Shown: positions 47,279 to 60,918, counted from the stretch's first letter. The stretch: 64,000 bases of DNA from Siphonodentalium dalli (GCA_032622095.1 CP136066.1:149699559-149763558); one strand, 5' to 3'. Made by a program: numbers and translations. The notes: generated by a model not told the origin, from the sequence alone.

Positions 47279-47736
47279 GTGTCAGTGTCGCTAATGGGGT
47301 CGTTGTCGTAATGTTTTATACATAGATGCACACGGTCACTGGTGTGCATTTATGTACAGTCTCGCGTAGTGACAGGGGTCATTGTCGTAGTGTTTTCTAC
47401 ATAAATGCACACGTTTTGATATTTTTTGTAACTTCATTTTCTTCCGTTCATCGACCAAACAACCATGCAGTTCGTTCCGTCCCTGTTTAATACTAAGAAA
47501 AATATGCGCCCGATGACCAATCTTATTGCAGTTTCGATAATTGTGATAAAAGAATGCCTTTATCAGAACTTCGGAAGAAAAATATTTATGAATTGAAGCA
47601 GACGGCAATTATTTACGGTAACGTTTCAATCTCGCGCCGACTGAGACTGGTGTGCATTTATGTACATACATGCACACGGTGTGCATTTATGTATAAAACG
47701 TTACGACAACGACCCCATTAGCGTCAGTGTCAATGA
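47279..47736. mobile_element. Inverted-repeat element of about 460 bp
   Basis: The left arm GCTAATGGGGTCGTTGTCGTAA, followed by GTTTTATACATA and ATGCACAC, matches the reverse complement of the right arm at about 47675-47725. A third, direct copy of the inner phrase (GGGTCATTGTCGTAGTGTTTTCTACATAAATGCACACG) is at 47376-47413. The interior has no gene. Confidence 0.65.
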
Positions 47737-48920
47737 CACCGGTGACCGGGCCCAATTCGAGGCAACACCCCACCCCCCGAATGCGTTGTAAAATGCCACC
47801 TCGTGTAAAATCACATCGCCGTGGTTTACATTATTATTAATATTATAACCACCAGTTTCTTGAATAATAATCCACCGAGTTCATATTGAAATCCAGGGCA
47901 TTGTGCCGTCTGTAATTTCAGTGCAATGAAGCGATTCATTGCCGTTACGCCACTTGCAGGTCAGTTCGCTGCGACATTGTAATTTGTATGTCGCTATCAA
48001 TATCATACGCATTGTTTGGTTTATTATACTGAAATTGATCATCAATAGCGGCTAGTGGGGAAATTACGGTGAATTTGTTTTTGGCAAAATATTGATTGGG
48101 CTCAAAGGTCACGTCGCTGTGTTCTGTAAAACTACGGAAGACCGTTTCAGTTATAATTTTGCCTATAATAGACACCGGGGTATTTCTTCGTGTGAGATCA
48201 GCGACGATGTGATCATTTGTACTGGCAATAGACAGGTGATGAAACAGTGTATAGAGGGAAGTGACACACTGATTATGCATACAAATTCAAATGGGCCTTA
48301 TTTATTATAATTAAACAACAAATTTCATCAGAAAGCGAGGTGTTTAATAGCATTAATAGAGGCATTCTGTACTTCTAATTTGTGGTGAATTTTCACTCTG
48401 CAATTTGTCAATCATCTCACTAATGTCAGTTATTGGTCCCAACGGACAGAGGGCATTGAATTATATTTTGTGGGGAAAATTTTACCAAAGCGAAGTTTAC
48501 GGCAGGATATATATAAATGGGGTCTGTCCGTCTAGCCGTTCGTCTATCCAAAAAAAAAAAGAAGAAGAAAAAAAAACTTCGGACTTATCAGAGACATATA
48601 AACCTATATATGTCTCTGGACTTATGTATCTCAGCCGAAGCATGGTGGATTCGAATTATCTTTGTTATACTGGTCAAACACTGTGTGTGAGATTGGGGTG
48701 GTACTTTTGTCCAATTTTTTTTTTGCTAGAGTTATTCCTCATCTGTTTTTTTTTCACTTAGAATTTGTGAATGCCATTAATTAAATATTGGATTTTAACC
48801 CTTTTATGACTGGGTCCAATTTAGTGCTATTTTGAAATGGTCTATTGTTCATGTGTAGGGGTGTTTTGAAGATTTTAGCAGACGACAGACAATTAAATCA
48901 ACCCTGAGATTTTTGAGTAG
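47737..48920. other. Spacer with no recognised gene
   Basis: Two overlapping opposite-strand frames (47945-48280 minus, 48092-48310 plus) and a 118-codon frame at 48405-48761 have no recognisable domains; the last runs through a lysine-coding poly(A)/GAA tract. I treat all as non-coding. Confidence 0.4.
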
Positions 48921-48998
48921 ATTCTCATTCGTTCATTTGTAGGAATGTTCATATAAATAATATTATCTGAACATTCCTACAAATGGATGAATGATAAT
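48921..48998. repeat. 31-bp-arm hairpin (short palindromic repeat)
   Basis: The phrase TTCATTTGTAGGAATGTTCA at 48932-48951 is repeated inverted (TGAACATTCCTACAAATGGA) at 48968-48987. Arms extend to 48921-48951 and 48968-48998 around a 16-bp AT-rich loop. Confidence 0.75.
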
Positions 48999-49202
48999 CA
49001 AGGGACTACGCATCAATGCATATCCCATCGTCAAAGTGTTAATAAAACTTTTGATGTGACTTCAACATATGGGATGGTGCCTGTATACTAACAATATTAA
49101 CCATTTTGGCAGTAAACACCGCGGCGTTTTCACTTGTTCTAACATTCTTTGGAAATAGAATAGTCAGCAATAGCACTGATACTTACCTTCTGCTCGTTTC
49201 AG

Positions 49203-52200
49203 TGGCAGACGATGATGATGACTGGACCACCGAAGTGTTTCGTCCATCTAAAAAGCGAAAGCGTCACACTTCATCGCCCGCAACCCTAAAGGGGTGTTCA
49301 GAAGAACGACGAAAACGTCACACGTCATCGCCCGCAACCATAAAGGGGTGTTCAGAAGAACGACCGATCATAATAGAGCATGCTAATTCTAGAACACCTC
49401 GATCAAAGTCTGCTTCTTTTCTGCTTGATAAGATATGCCTGTTCTGTGACAAACGGTACAAGTATCGAAAAAAGAGCAACTCAAAGGAAGATGTTAGGCA
49501 ATGTATGGATTTAAGGGCCGATGACACAATCAGACGAGCAGCAGTACGAAAGATGGATACAAAAGTTCTGTCAAAATTGTCCAATTCCGATCTTGTTGCA
49601 GCTGAGGGGTGTTACCATCATACATGTTATCGTGATTATACCAGAAGTGAGTCAGATTCGGATGTCGGAAAGGATTCTGATGACTACTTCATGATTGAGT
49701 CCAGAGCATACACTTCTTTGATTGATTTCATACAACAGTATGCAGGAAACAATGTCATTACATTAAATGAACTCAAAGACAATCTCGTGCAAACAATGGC
49801 TGAGATGGGTATTTCTGAGGTACATGATTCAACAACAAAACACTTGAGGAGGAGGCTAGAGAAAGACATAAGCACAGATATTTCAATATTCCCTGATGAT
49901 TGTGGCAAATTGTTTGTTATATCAAAACATTTAAAAGTTGAACGTGTGGCGGTCGAGTATTACAGGATTCTGGATAAATAAATAAACAAGAGAAGACAAC
50001 TCCTGTTGAAGGTACAATCAAGAATGCAGCCGTGAAAATCGGGAATGATATAAAGAACATTGATGACAATATGAGATGGCCACCACGGGAGTCAGACTTG
50101 TGTTTTGATGCATATCCTGTACCAGAGTCTCTGAAACAATTTCTCAGATGTGTGTTGACAGGAAATGATAGCGATGAACAGAAAATGTCTACTAAATAAT
50201 TTCATGCAATCAGTTCCATTGGACAAGATATGATCTATAATGTTACGAATGGGAAATGCAGAACTCCAAAGCATATCTTGTTGCCCTTCACTGTGAAAGC
50301 ATTGTCTGGTAATGTTGAAATCATTCGGATTCTCAATCGCCTTGGATATGGAATTTCCTATTCTAAATTGTTAGAGATAGACACAGCTTGGGCCATGGCC
50401 AAACTTTCTGCTTCTACTTACCTGAAAAGTTTACTGCCAGAGAATATCCATCAGGGAATACCTACCGCTCTTGTGTTTGACATCATCGACCGATTAGAAG
50501 AAACATTAACTGGGGGAGGAACATCGCATCGGGTGAATGGTATTGCTGTCCAACAGCGGATCATCGGACCCCATCCACTCAACCCAACTAGTGAGGTGCC
50601 GAAAAATAAACAAAGGAGTTTACGCTACACGCCACAGGTACTCATACCATAAGTATAGAATATAAATTTTGTAAGTAGGGTGTACAAGTGTTATAGATGA
50701 TAAAACTGCTTTCCCACGAATGGCGTGAACTTTGTGTACCCGCATCACATGTATATGGGTGTGTTCTATTTATAACATGATCATGCAGCAGTTGGATAAA
50801 ACAATTTGTTTATAACGCGATTTGCCTTAATTAAGTTACTCATAAAAGAATATTATTTATCATAAACTTTTTTGTTAACATCATAATGTTGTCATGGCAA
50901 TATTTTCTGCGTATGTCGGATACCGTCAACACCATGTCCATGATTTCAGGGAAAGAAAACTTGACAGTGTGTCACAACTCAAATTCAAAATTAACCCTCT
51001 AGGGACCTCATTCTGCAAATGTCAGACACACTATTTCCAGACTTGCTCAAAACACTGAATATATTAATATCTGGGCTTCAGTATTTTGATTAAAATAAAC
51101 ACATGTAAATGTTCTGTTCCTAGCTAAGTTATATTACTTATATATTAATTTATATACAAACAATCTTAATTATCTTCGTTTCAGGTTCTCCCACACTACA
51201 ATCCAGGTGCTAGGAGTGGTCCACCAACCCTCAACCCAATAGCGATGGAATTCAGCGATGTTAAGTCCAATGCGTGGCGAAAATATCTTATGTGGTGCAT
51301 TATGAGGAAGTCATCGCCTTCTGACCAGAGTGTGAGTAGCTGGGCAGGGTTCAATATCGAACTGAGAAGTGACAAACCCATTCAAACTGACAGTATTGGT
51401 TATCTCCCAACCATAAATCACCCAGCAACTGAGATGTCAACAGTGAGTGAGATAATTAACTGATGCTTGGAGATGAAGGAAAGTCTACAGCTGATTGAGA
51501 TTGTTGTTGTGTTTGATCAAGCCATATATGAAAAGCTGTTGAGATAATCTGGAAACACAGTGCTAAATTTTGTTCAATAGTTCCACGACTTGGCGTGTTT
51601 CACATGGCGTTGATGGTTCTTGCTGTTCTCGGGAAGAGGTGTGTCGATGCAGGGTTGAGGGATCTGTTCGTTGAATCCGGGGTGATCGCAGTAGGTTCGG
51701 TGAATGCAGTTCTCGGAGGCAAACAGTATAACCGTGCAATCAGAGGTCATAAGCTGATGTTTGACGCCTTAATGTGGTTGCTCTTGGACGAATTCCATAC
51801 CTGGCTGACAATGAAATCTGGTGTCACTGGCCACGACCAAGGACTTGAAGAATATGCAAATTCATTTCTACAGTTCGTCTGTTGTTGAGCAGCGGTGATA
51901 GTGAACGCGTGAAAGAAGTTACACATGGGAAAGATCTTGTGGAGCTATCGAACAAATTCGAGACATTTCTGTCTGACATCAGAGAGCGGAATGGTGGCAT
52001 GGCGGCTTTCTGGCTTTCGTATATAGAGATCGTCAGCACACTTCTGAATCTGAGTCGAGCTTCCCGTGAAGGGAATTGGCCGTTACATCTCTCGTCAGTA
52101 AGTGAAATTATCCTTTGGGCCTTTGCATATGATAGGACTAACTACTCAAGATACTTGCCGTATTATATGGACAATATGCTGAGTCTACCACAGTCTCACC

Positions 52201-54293
52201 CGGATGTGAATGAGCATCTTATGGGTGGTGGCTTTTCAACACAGATGACCAGCAACACGTTCGGGAGGCTTCCGCTTGATCAGACAATTGAAGTAACGAT
52301 TAACAAAGATACGCAGACGGCACGGGGTACCAGAGGCTTCAGTTTGAATCCAGGAGCAGTTCTAAGGTACTATATATAACATCTGACTGCAAAAGCACCT
52401 GCATACGGCTTTTGAGAGAAGGGTTTAACAGTGACAACAGCACGGCACCACACAAAGACCAAACTGCTACTCGTATTCGACACGACGAACGAGATGTCAC
52501 GTCACTAACTGAAATGCTCACAACCAACTGGACCAATCCCTTCAACGAGAACAATACAGACCTGTCCAGCCTGTCAATGGCAGTAACACCACATGCTGGG
52601 ATCATAGCAGACTTACTTGGAGCGAAAGCCAAAGGGGAGAAAGAATACATGAAATTCCGCGAAGAACGCCTATCATCGCAACCGACCAAACAGTTATATG
52701 ACACAATTCCAAAAATGAAATTGAAAACGTTCTCTAACACGAAAAAAGCCAAAGTAGTCAAGTCTAAAGAACAGTCCATCGTTCTCAGAGCAGATCGAAA
52801 TTTGTTCGGCCAGATGACACTGATAGCACAGTCAAGGAAGCTGGAAATGGAGAAAGTGTTGAAACACCATCTGGGCCCTTTGCCTTGGTCTCTTGCGTCA
52901 CCTGATGGCGGACTGATGAAGACTAACAAATCTGTGTTGGCGAAGAAAATCGAGGATGGCTTCCCCCCAGGTGAGGAAATTCCAAAGCCACCAGCCTGCA
53001 TCATTGATGGTATGCGCATAATCCAAATGATCAATGGAAATCATTAGACATTTTCTGAATTGGCTGGCACCGTCTTGTCGATAATACTATCTGAGGCCAG
53101 GGATTGTCAGCGGGTGGATGTGGTGTTCGATGTGTACAGGAGTATTTCCATCAAGAGTATAGAGAGATACCAACATATTTTCATGTGACCCGCTCCAGTT
53201 GAAGGGTATTGTTGGAGGTCATAGAATAGAAGAGTGGTGAACATTTATGCAAGGAAATAAGAACAAAACAAACTTGATAGTATTTTTATGCAATGAATGG
53301 AAGAAAGATAGTTTTCGGGCGAAACTAGGACAAAAGGTTATGTTCCTTGCATACGAAGAAACGTGCATGAAAATTTCCTGTGATAATGTGACCCCATATT
53401 CAGAGTTGTTTTCGTCCCAAGAAGAAGCACTCGTATCGTGCTCCATGCCATTCATGCTGGCAACAACGGGTCGAAAAGCGTGGTAGTCACAGCGGACGAC
53501 ACTGATGTGATGCTTCTTCTGCTGGACAATTGTCAATCGCCAATTGAGTGTAATGTGTTTATGAAGAGAGGCACGAAAACCCGAATGAGATACGTCAACA
53601 TCACTGAAATCTATCGCAGCTTCGGCGAGAATGTGTGCTCTTCTTTACCAGGATTCCATGCTTTCACTGGGTGTGATTCCGTTGAGTCATTCGCCGGACG
53701 AGGTAAAGTGGCAGCGTTCACTCTGATCTTATCAAATGAAGAACACCAAGCTTTATTCAGAAGACTCGGTTCGTCTTGGGAGATAGAAGATGATCTCATC
53801 AGCGAGCTCGAGGCGTTCACTTGCAAATTATATTGCGCTAAGACAGATATATGTAACATCAACACACTGCGATATGTCATCTCCTGTGCCAAACAAGGGT
53901 CTGTGGACTCTACTCAATTGCCCCCGTGCAGGGATTCTCTAAAGAAACACATCCTTCGAGCTAACTATCAAGCAGCTGTATGGAAAACTTGCAGTGAAAC
54001 ACACCCTACAATACCTAGCCCAAATGGTTACGGATGTAAAGTTGTTGATTCCAACATTGAAGTTGATTGGATGAGTGGTCCACCAGCGCCAAATTCTATC
54101 CTGGAATTTTTGTCATGCAAATGTGCATCTGCATGTATTGAGTCAAAATGCAAATGCATCATCAATGGACTCAAATGCACAGATGTGTAGACTCCCGAAC
54201 TGTTCGAATATGCTCACAGAAGACGATTGCGATTCTTCTCAATGTGACTCTGATGAGGATACGGACAGTGAGGACTCCGATGATGAAAACTGA
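49203..54293 (+). pseudogene. PIN/XPG-like nuclease plus CXC-domain protein of an invertebrate multicopy (Academ-like?) family, copy B, disrupted
   Basis: This reads as one long protein interrupted by stops and shifts. In order: acidic start and basic 19-residue tandem repeat (HTSSPATLKGCSEER, twice); Cys/His finger (CLFCDKRYKYRKK ... GCYHHTCYRDYT); helical region; NVTNGKCRTPKHILLPFTVK; the intron 50638-51184; SSWAGFNIELRS; VVVFDQAIYEK; AGLRDLFVESG and GKQYNRAIRGHKLMFDAL. The C-terminal half has DGGLMKTNKSVLAKK, RVDVVFDVYRSISIKS, GGHRIEEW, a PIN/FEN-type core (VVVTADDTDVMLLLLD and LPGFHAFTGCDSVESF) and a Cys-rich CXC (tesmin/TSO1-like) motif (SCKCASACIESKCKC) with an acidic tail. Stops occur at 49979-49981, near 50197, at 53045-53047 and near 53188; frame changes occur near 51465, 51880, 52380, 53440 and 54189. 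XPG-like nucleases are known in Academ elements, so such an origin is plausible. Terminal repeats were not found. Confidence 0.7.
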
Positions 54294-56168
54294 ATATATA
54301 ACAATTTAATGATGCTCCGGTCGTATTGGGTTCCCATTTTAGAATTTATATTTATATGTTCTAAGTAGTCACAAAAGTATTGGATAAAGAAATTTCCATT
54401 AGAAAGACCTACTTGGTCAGACATATATATATCAAATACGGACATTTAGCCACTTGTCATATATGGTCACATATTTTACCAGGTTAAAATAAATTAGTTT
54501 ACCCAATTTAATTGAGATTTGGTGTGGAGATCTGCTGATTTGGGTCTCACATTTAGCTAATGTCGTGTTTTCATGAGTGTACATTATATAAGTGAAGCTA
54601 TTCTTGCATGATCCACTACGACTGTGAGCACCTTTAATGAGTAATATTCACCAATTACAAGAAAACAAACCTTTTCTCTTCATATACATACATACAGTTT
54701 ACTGTATGCAATATAGTAGTAACTTGAAATTGAAAATCTACTTTAAAATCGAGACACCATATGGGCTAATGTTGTGATCCATAAACGCTCTCTATTATGT
54801 CAGAGTTCAAGTCAGATTTAAGCATAGGTGTCATATATATCAGCTAATGCCAGTGTTGACTATTTCATATTCAGTCAATTACACCTGTATATGCTTCTGA
54901 GCATTGATAGATATATTTATATGAATATGTGTCCAAATGAAAAATTTCATAGTAATATATGAATTTTTCTCTTTTTAGGGGGGAGGGGAAGCATTTATGG
55001 GAACAGCCAGAAATGAATCACCCATAAATGGGATTTTTAAAATCATGTATGTCACTAGATAATGTATGGATATTTTAGAGGTATTTTTACTTCAATTGGT
55101 ATGAAATCTACAATGACAGAGAGCGTTTACTGCTCATAGATTCTGAAAATGCATTGGATTTGGTTGATTTTCCACTAATTTTGGAGTAAAAATGCCGCTT
55201 TATCATGAAAAATACAAATGATATGATAACTATAGTGTTTATTAAGTGTTTTGGAAGCTAGATATTGCCTTTACTGTTCCATGGGGTTACGAACCCAAAA
55301 TTAAACACAAAATACTAGGGTACCTACCTTAAAACCCATCATTCAAACAGAATGCTGCATTTTAAAAATCTCGGAAACACCTCTTTGTGATCTCAGATGG
55401 TTGCTCTTTTCAAAAAAGTACACGAGCCTTTGTCCGTAATTTGATACCGATTTCGGTTTGGCCCACGGACTATAAAGCCATTGAACAGACTGCGAATCAC
55501 GCACTCCCGAACAAATAGATAATAAAAATGCAATTTAACTCCATAATTTTTCTCCAAAATTAATAATCATTTTGACACTAGTATTAGGCATCTGAGACTA
55601 TGAGAGTACCAGAGTGCTTTAAAAAATACTACGTTGTTTGCATAGCACAAACTTTAAAACAAACAAACAACATTAAAGTTCTGGTCGATTTGTTGAAACA
55701 GTATATTGTATTCATGTGAATCGACGACCATTCACAGTATTTTGTTATTTTTCATTTAAAGTGAATGAATTCCTTGAACTATCCTATTCATGGTGTGACC
55801 TAGTTTCACTTTCACCAATTTCCAACTTTCAGCGGCGAATCCATGATTGAAGAGCAAGTTACTTTTTGGTGACAGTGGTCGGTATATATTCTTTAACACA
55901 AAACACAACTTTATATGAAGTCTGACGATCCAAATCAGTTGAATTAAGTACGAAACACATTTCCGAAACCAGGTGCAGAATAAACAAAATTTCCAGAGTT
56001 CGCCGGTAAGCCAGTTTCTAGAGTTCCTTGAATCGATAGACTGGTTCCTTGGATTGTAACTGAAATTAACCCTTTGCGTTGAAAAAGAATACTAATGTGA
56101 CAGTTTTTGGCAATAAATGTCAAAATTAATTGACATTATAGTTATATGGGGAGATATGTAATAAATAT
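54294..56168. other. AT-rich spacer, no gene seen
   Basis: I find no coding sequence, repeat or RNA gene that I can support here. Confidence 0.5.
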
Positions 56169-56275
56169 AGAACAGTCTTCGTGTTTGTTTTTGTAAATGA
56201 TTACCGAACTCGATAGCGGGCGGCGATACCACTAGTGCGGTAATCGTTTACAAAAACAAACACGAAGACGGTTCT
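56169..56275. mobile_element. 107-bp palindromic MITE
   Basis: Arms 56169-56206 and 56238-56275 (38 bp each) are inverted copies with three mismatches, containing CTTCGTGTTTGTTTTTGTAAA. The 31-bp loop contains CGATAGCGGGCGGCG. It is too small to encode anything. Confidence 0.8.
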
Positions 56276-59059
56276 ATCTATGTATCTATCGTTCTCCACG
56301 ATGGCATCATCCACGAATGTACAGTTTGTGCTGGAAATGATGGAAATTGTTGAAGTATATTTCACAGAGACGCATCTTTCCTTATTACCATATATAGCTG
56401 TTATACATTTATGAAAATATGTCTTGCACCAGGGGGGGGGCGTAAAAAAGTTGCGAGACGTGGGGGTCTTTTTTTTTACACCCACCCACCCTTTCTTGCA
56501 TTTTTTTTTCCATAAAATTTTAGACACTCACCCCAAAACATCAAAGCTTTATGTTGGTCCCCTCTGTAAAAACGACCAACCGCTCTATATTGGTCCCTTC
56601 TTTGAAAGACCAAATTAAATGTTACTTCCTGGTTACAAACATGCGCAAAATTTAACTCTAAGCAATCAACAAAGGTAGAATATTATGTGATTATATTGGT
56701 AAATTTATAACCCAGCCTATTCATCTGTGTGAGTACAGCTGGTGAGTAGATGAAAAATATGTTGAATCCCCTGGAATGACAACAAAAAATAACTAGGGCC
56801 AGTGTTTGGGCCTACAGTCGAATACAAAAATTACACAAACTTAAATTTATCAACCAGCATCAACTAGTAGGCCTAGAGCCTATAGTAATACCAAAAAGGA
56901 AAATATGCATATGAACCAGTGTACGAATGAACTTTTATGTATGCCTGCATGACCACCGACCCGACCTCGCATTATGACTTAGAACTAGGCCTAAAATAAA
57001 GCTTAACCCTTTTGAGTTTGAACGTTGATGGTCAATTTAGTGCCAAATCCATATACACGGATGTATATTACTGAGATTCATTTGGATAATCAGAGCTGAA
57101 CTTCGGTCATGTACTGGATGGAGTTCATGTGCAATAAGAAATTCACACACATTCTGTACATGACCTTTATGTGTGCCTTCAAACTAGACCATCTTGCATG
57201 CACATCATCTTATAAATATACACTAATTAAGTAAATTAATTTTCTTCTTTGATAATTTTCAAATTAGCCTGAATTAGACATTAAGTGTCATTTACATACT
57301 AGTATATGCAGGTAATTATGGGATATAATAATTACAATGTGAACAAAACTGTAATGTGTCCTGGCCCCTCTTCACATCTATTTAAATAATATTTTTATAC
57401 TTTTCAGAAGACTATCCAAGGAAGGTTATATTTTTGTTTCTTTCAATAAATGTTATTAAAACTTTATTTCATGTCTACTTATTTACTTATTGCTGGTTGT
57501 CAACAACACTGCAACAAATTATTTGACAATTCAAATAATTATTTGACAAAAGTATATTTAAAAATCAATTTAGTATACAAACACTGATACAAATATTTAG
57601 TTCATACATTACACTCATGCATCAACTAACTGTATGAGTAAAGAGACTGTCATGAAGTATAAGAATTATTGTAATATTCTGTCATGAGTTGTTAGCTGAT
57701 ATTGTCAGACTGCATTAAGTTCACCCTACCCTAGAGCTATCTGAAGTATTTTTTTTTATCTACACCGTGAACTAGACAATTTTCAATATAAAAACTGCCA
57801 AGCAAGCTGAAACAGACACAATAAAAAAAATTGCGCGCAAAAAAAAATCAATGAAAATTTTGGGACCCACCCCTACAATATTCACTATTTTTCCATTTTA
57901 TATCAACTTATGGGGGTAATTATAACAATATTGAATGTATTAGTGCTTCTCATGTTGCAACAAGCCACAACATATCAACAAATATGTTTAAAACAGTTGA
58001 AAATATGTCAATGAAAAAAAAATGAAAAAAAGGTGGTCAAAAACTGTTTCCGGCCTCGGATTATTATAATAATAAATCTAGCAAATATTAAAACCAGTTG
58101 TTGAATATACTCTGGATTCAGCCAAGATAAAGATACAGGTCTATGCATAAATTGTGTTTGAACATTTCAGCGAATCAGAACGGCTGATGAATGGTTGCTT
58201 CATCAATTTCATTGCTATATACTGGTTCACTGTCTATCGCCCATTATACAAATCGAGGTTCGAATTCAGTTCCAATAATTCAAAAACTATATTGTTACAA
58301 GCATTATTTACATATATGTATATACATATATGTATATAAATATTAAGACATACCTGATATCCCCCAGCAACTTGGAAGTCACATTTCATCAAGAGTCAAC
58401 ATCTACGTCTAACATTTGAAGATATGAGTTGTTGGTGTTGTCGCTTGGCCAGTTAGACCATATCGGGACAGGGTTAGAGCTATAGACTTCTAGGTTTGTG
58501 GTGAACGAATGTCCCAATCACCTAATGCTAATTTCACTGTGAATTGGCTTAGAAACTCGGCTACCATGCATGTGTGGCGAAACCATCGATTATCGGCGAG
58601 TAACTGGCTACTCTTCCAAGTAACGGTTTTGAGACAGGTTTTACTGTTAGGCATGCATTGTTAGAGTTTAAATATTAAACATAAAACCGGATTTAAACGA
58701 GATTGACCGTATTCACAACAGCTGGACAACGTCATCTATAAACCACCAGGGTTAAGTATACGCTTGTTGGTGTCTTATATACACTCTAATTGACTAGTTA
58801 ACTAATTATTTAGAGTCATGACTGGTATCATTCTATACACAGTACAAATTGAGTTTTATGCGAGAATATTGGAAATATATGGAACTGTTTAAATGCCACA
58901 TTGCTTTAAATCTTATATCTGATCAGGATGAAAATATCGACTGGACTAAACATGGCGTATTCAGCTGTTGTGAAACCGGCCATACATATTTAAAATAATA
59001 TTTACCAGGTCACTTGAATCATTGTCTGAAACATAGTCAAGAGTTTCTACCTCTACATC
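56276..59059. other. AT-rich spacer, no gene seen
   Basis: It contains a G-run near 56435, several poly(A)/poly(T) tracts and AT-rich simple sequence. No gene is recognised on either strand. Confidence 0.5.
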
Positions 59060-60918
59060 CAGCTCTTTTCTCCTCAATTTGACGAGCGTCGATAGACCCA
59101 CATTGTTTATGTTGCGACTCACTCCGTTGGTCCTAAGCATGCAACAGTCACAGAAACACGAATTTAACTCTATTAGAAGGTGGTATGGCTTTCCGATGTT
59201 TTCGGCTGAGTGGATCCTCCTAGCCTGTGGAATGGTTCTGTGTCTGTTTAATTCGGAATATTCAACGAAATATAAATTTCACTGGCTTAAATCGTTATTG
59301 ATACTGATATTTTCTTTAAACCAATCGTGCATGTCCTTTGTCGTATTCAGCACAACCCTTCGCCCTATTACGGCTCTTTCAATTTGTAGCCTAACAAAAC
59401 CTATTCCACAATCGCCTTCACCCTTTCCGTGTTCCGATCCAAAGATTTCTTATGACTGAAGCGGATTGATGTAGAATGAGGTCAGCAAATTGTCCTTTAG
59501 ATTTATACTGGGCGGCACAATCGTCGCTGAAAATTATCATATACCAAATGATAATCTTGGTACAGGTCATCTGACAGGAAGATCAAAGCATCGCGGACAG
59601 TACCCATGCTGATATTCTGGGAGATTTCAAGGTGTAATTTTACTTGTTTGCTGTAAAACATGCAGACTTGATCTCGTCCTGATACTAAATGGTTTTGTTC
59701 TTAGCAAAGTCGATACCTATCAGGCACGTTTCATGCTGTAAATTGTTCTTAATTTGTGAAAATTACATTTGCTGCCATTGTGCGTTAAATATATGCCTAA
59801 CAAAGCTCATCCACTGTGCCGGCTTAACACAGTCTTCTATAACTTCATCCAACAGTTCCTTCACATTTCCTTTTTTTTTCAAAATTCGACGAGTTATTGA
59901 TGTGTCGATCTTAATTTAATCCTAGTGAATCCAAATTATCACTTTGTCATTTGGGATTTCTTTGTAATGATTCAACAGAAATTGTTTTGTATATTTGCAG
60001 TCTGCACACTTTCCTCTGATGGTCGTTGTAGTGGACACGTCTGTCGTCTGATTTGCCGCGCATAATAACATTCAGTTTATTGTTTATCTTCGTGTCTTTG
60101 TTCCAACAGAAACTATCAAGAGCCAGCACCTTGTATCTCACATTCATACAGTATACGCATGTGCAGTATTATGGATGTGTAGCATTCAGCAGGGGCGTAC
60201 ATTTTTGGGTCTTAGTGCGGCAAACTTTGAAAACCGAATCTCAAACTATGGAATGCAACTCGAAATAATTTACATGCTGATATTAGGTTAACCTGTAGAA
60301 GATAGCCAGGTCCCGATTCAGTGGCGAATCTCTTTGAATGCATTGGCTTTGAGATCGGGTCAATTTTTAGTTTGTGGGTTCTTTTTCCATCCTGGCCGGA
60401 CTTTGCAATTGTTGTACGATGTACTCCCAATTAACCTATGGCTGGCTGTTGACTTTAGTTTGTTGGGGAGCATTCTTATGGTCGTACGCCTATCAGCCGT
60501 TTTACAATTAATTTTCTTCAACGCTACTCTCGCATGAGATGTGAAAGGTTGCGTCGCAACAAGAGTTTTCGTTTTTCAATTTGTTCACATGCTTTCTTTT
60601 TTGCGCGAGGAAGCATTAACTAGGTTTGCTATCACTAATGCGAACTTATCTGGTGCAGAAGGCATTGTCGCCTTGGCTTTCAGTCTGTTTACTTTTAAAT
60701 ACCGTTTGGGCACGCGCCACCATCACTACTAGTCCCCGACGACATCCTTTTCTTTCTTTTTCGTTCTGTCCTTTATTTTGACTTATGGTATTTTTTGCTT
60801 CCTCATATTTTGCCTCTGCCTTTCTTTTGTAAATCTTCAGTATAACCTTTGTTTTGTTTTTCCCCTTGTCTCTGTTTGGTACTCTTGCTGTATGTTTGAT
60901 GTTTACTAGTAGAGACAC
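59060..60918 (-). pseudogene. Decayed member of a multicopy invertebrate protein family, probably transposase-derived
   Basis: Read on the minus strand from 60918, the order is: a Lys/Arg/Glu-rich start (NRDKGKNKTK, KIYKRKAEAKYEEAK); FAALRPKNVRP (about 60200); a Cys motif CTCVYCMN (about 60160) followed by VRYKVLALDSF; and AQWMSFVRHIFNAQWQQ (about 59790). Downstream are LIGIDFAKN then YQDEIKSACFTANK, LSDDLYQDYH, CAAQYKSKGQFADLILH, a GTEHGKG-type motif in broken form, DCGIGFVRLQIERAVI and NTTKDMHDWFKENI. I recognise this order from many uncharacterised invertebrate proteins, where Asp-rich motifs such as DFA and SDxCAxQYK look like a DDE/RNase H-type core. At least ten stops or frame changes are present. 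No terminal repeats were found. Confidence 0.6.

Noticed and set aside
48405-48761. 118-codon plus-strand frame as a gene.
   Set aside because: Its middle is translated poly(A)/GAA sequence and its end is a poly(T) tract translated as Phe-rich sequence.
48780-57060. Shared phrase of the type TTAACCCTTTT...GTCAATTTAGTGC at about 48798 and 57004 as terminal repeats of copy B.
   Set aside because: The two are in direct, not inverted, orientation and the similarity is short and interrupted, so they do not define element ends.
58245-58275. GGTTCGAATTC resembling a tRNA T-loop or internal B box.
   Set aside because: No matching A box, acceptor stem or cloverleaf can be formed around it.
59079-59459. 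126-codon plus-strand frame.
   Set aside because: It is antisense to the recognisable minus-strand relic containing CAAQYKSKGQFAD-type motifs.
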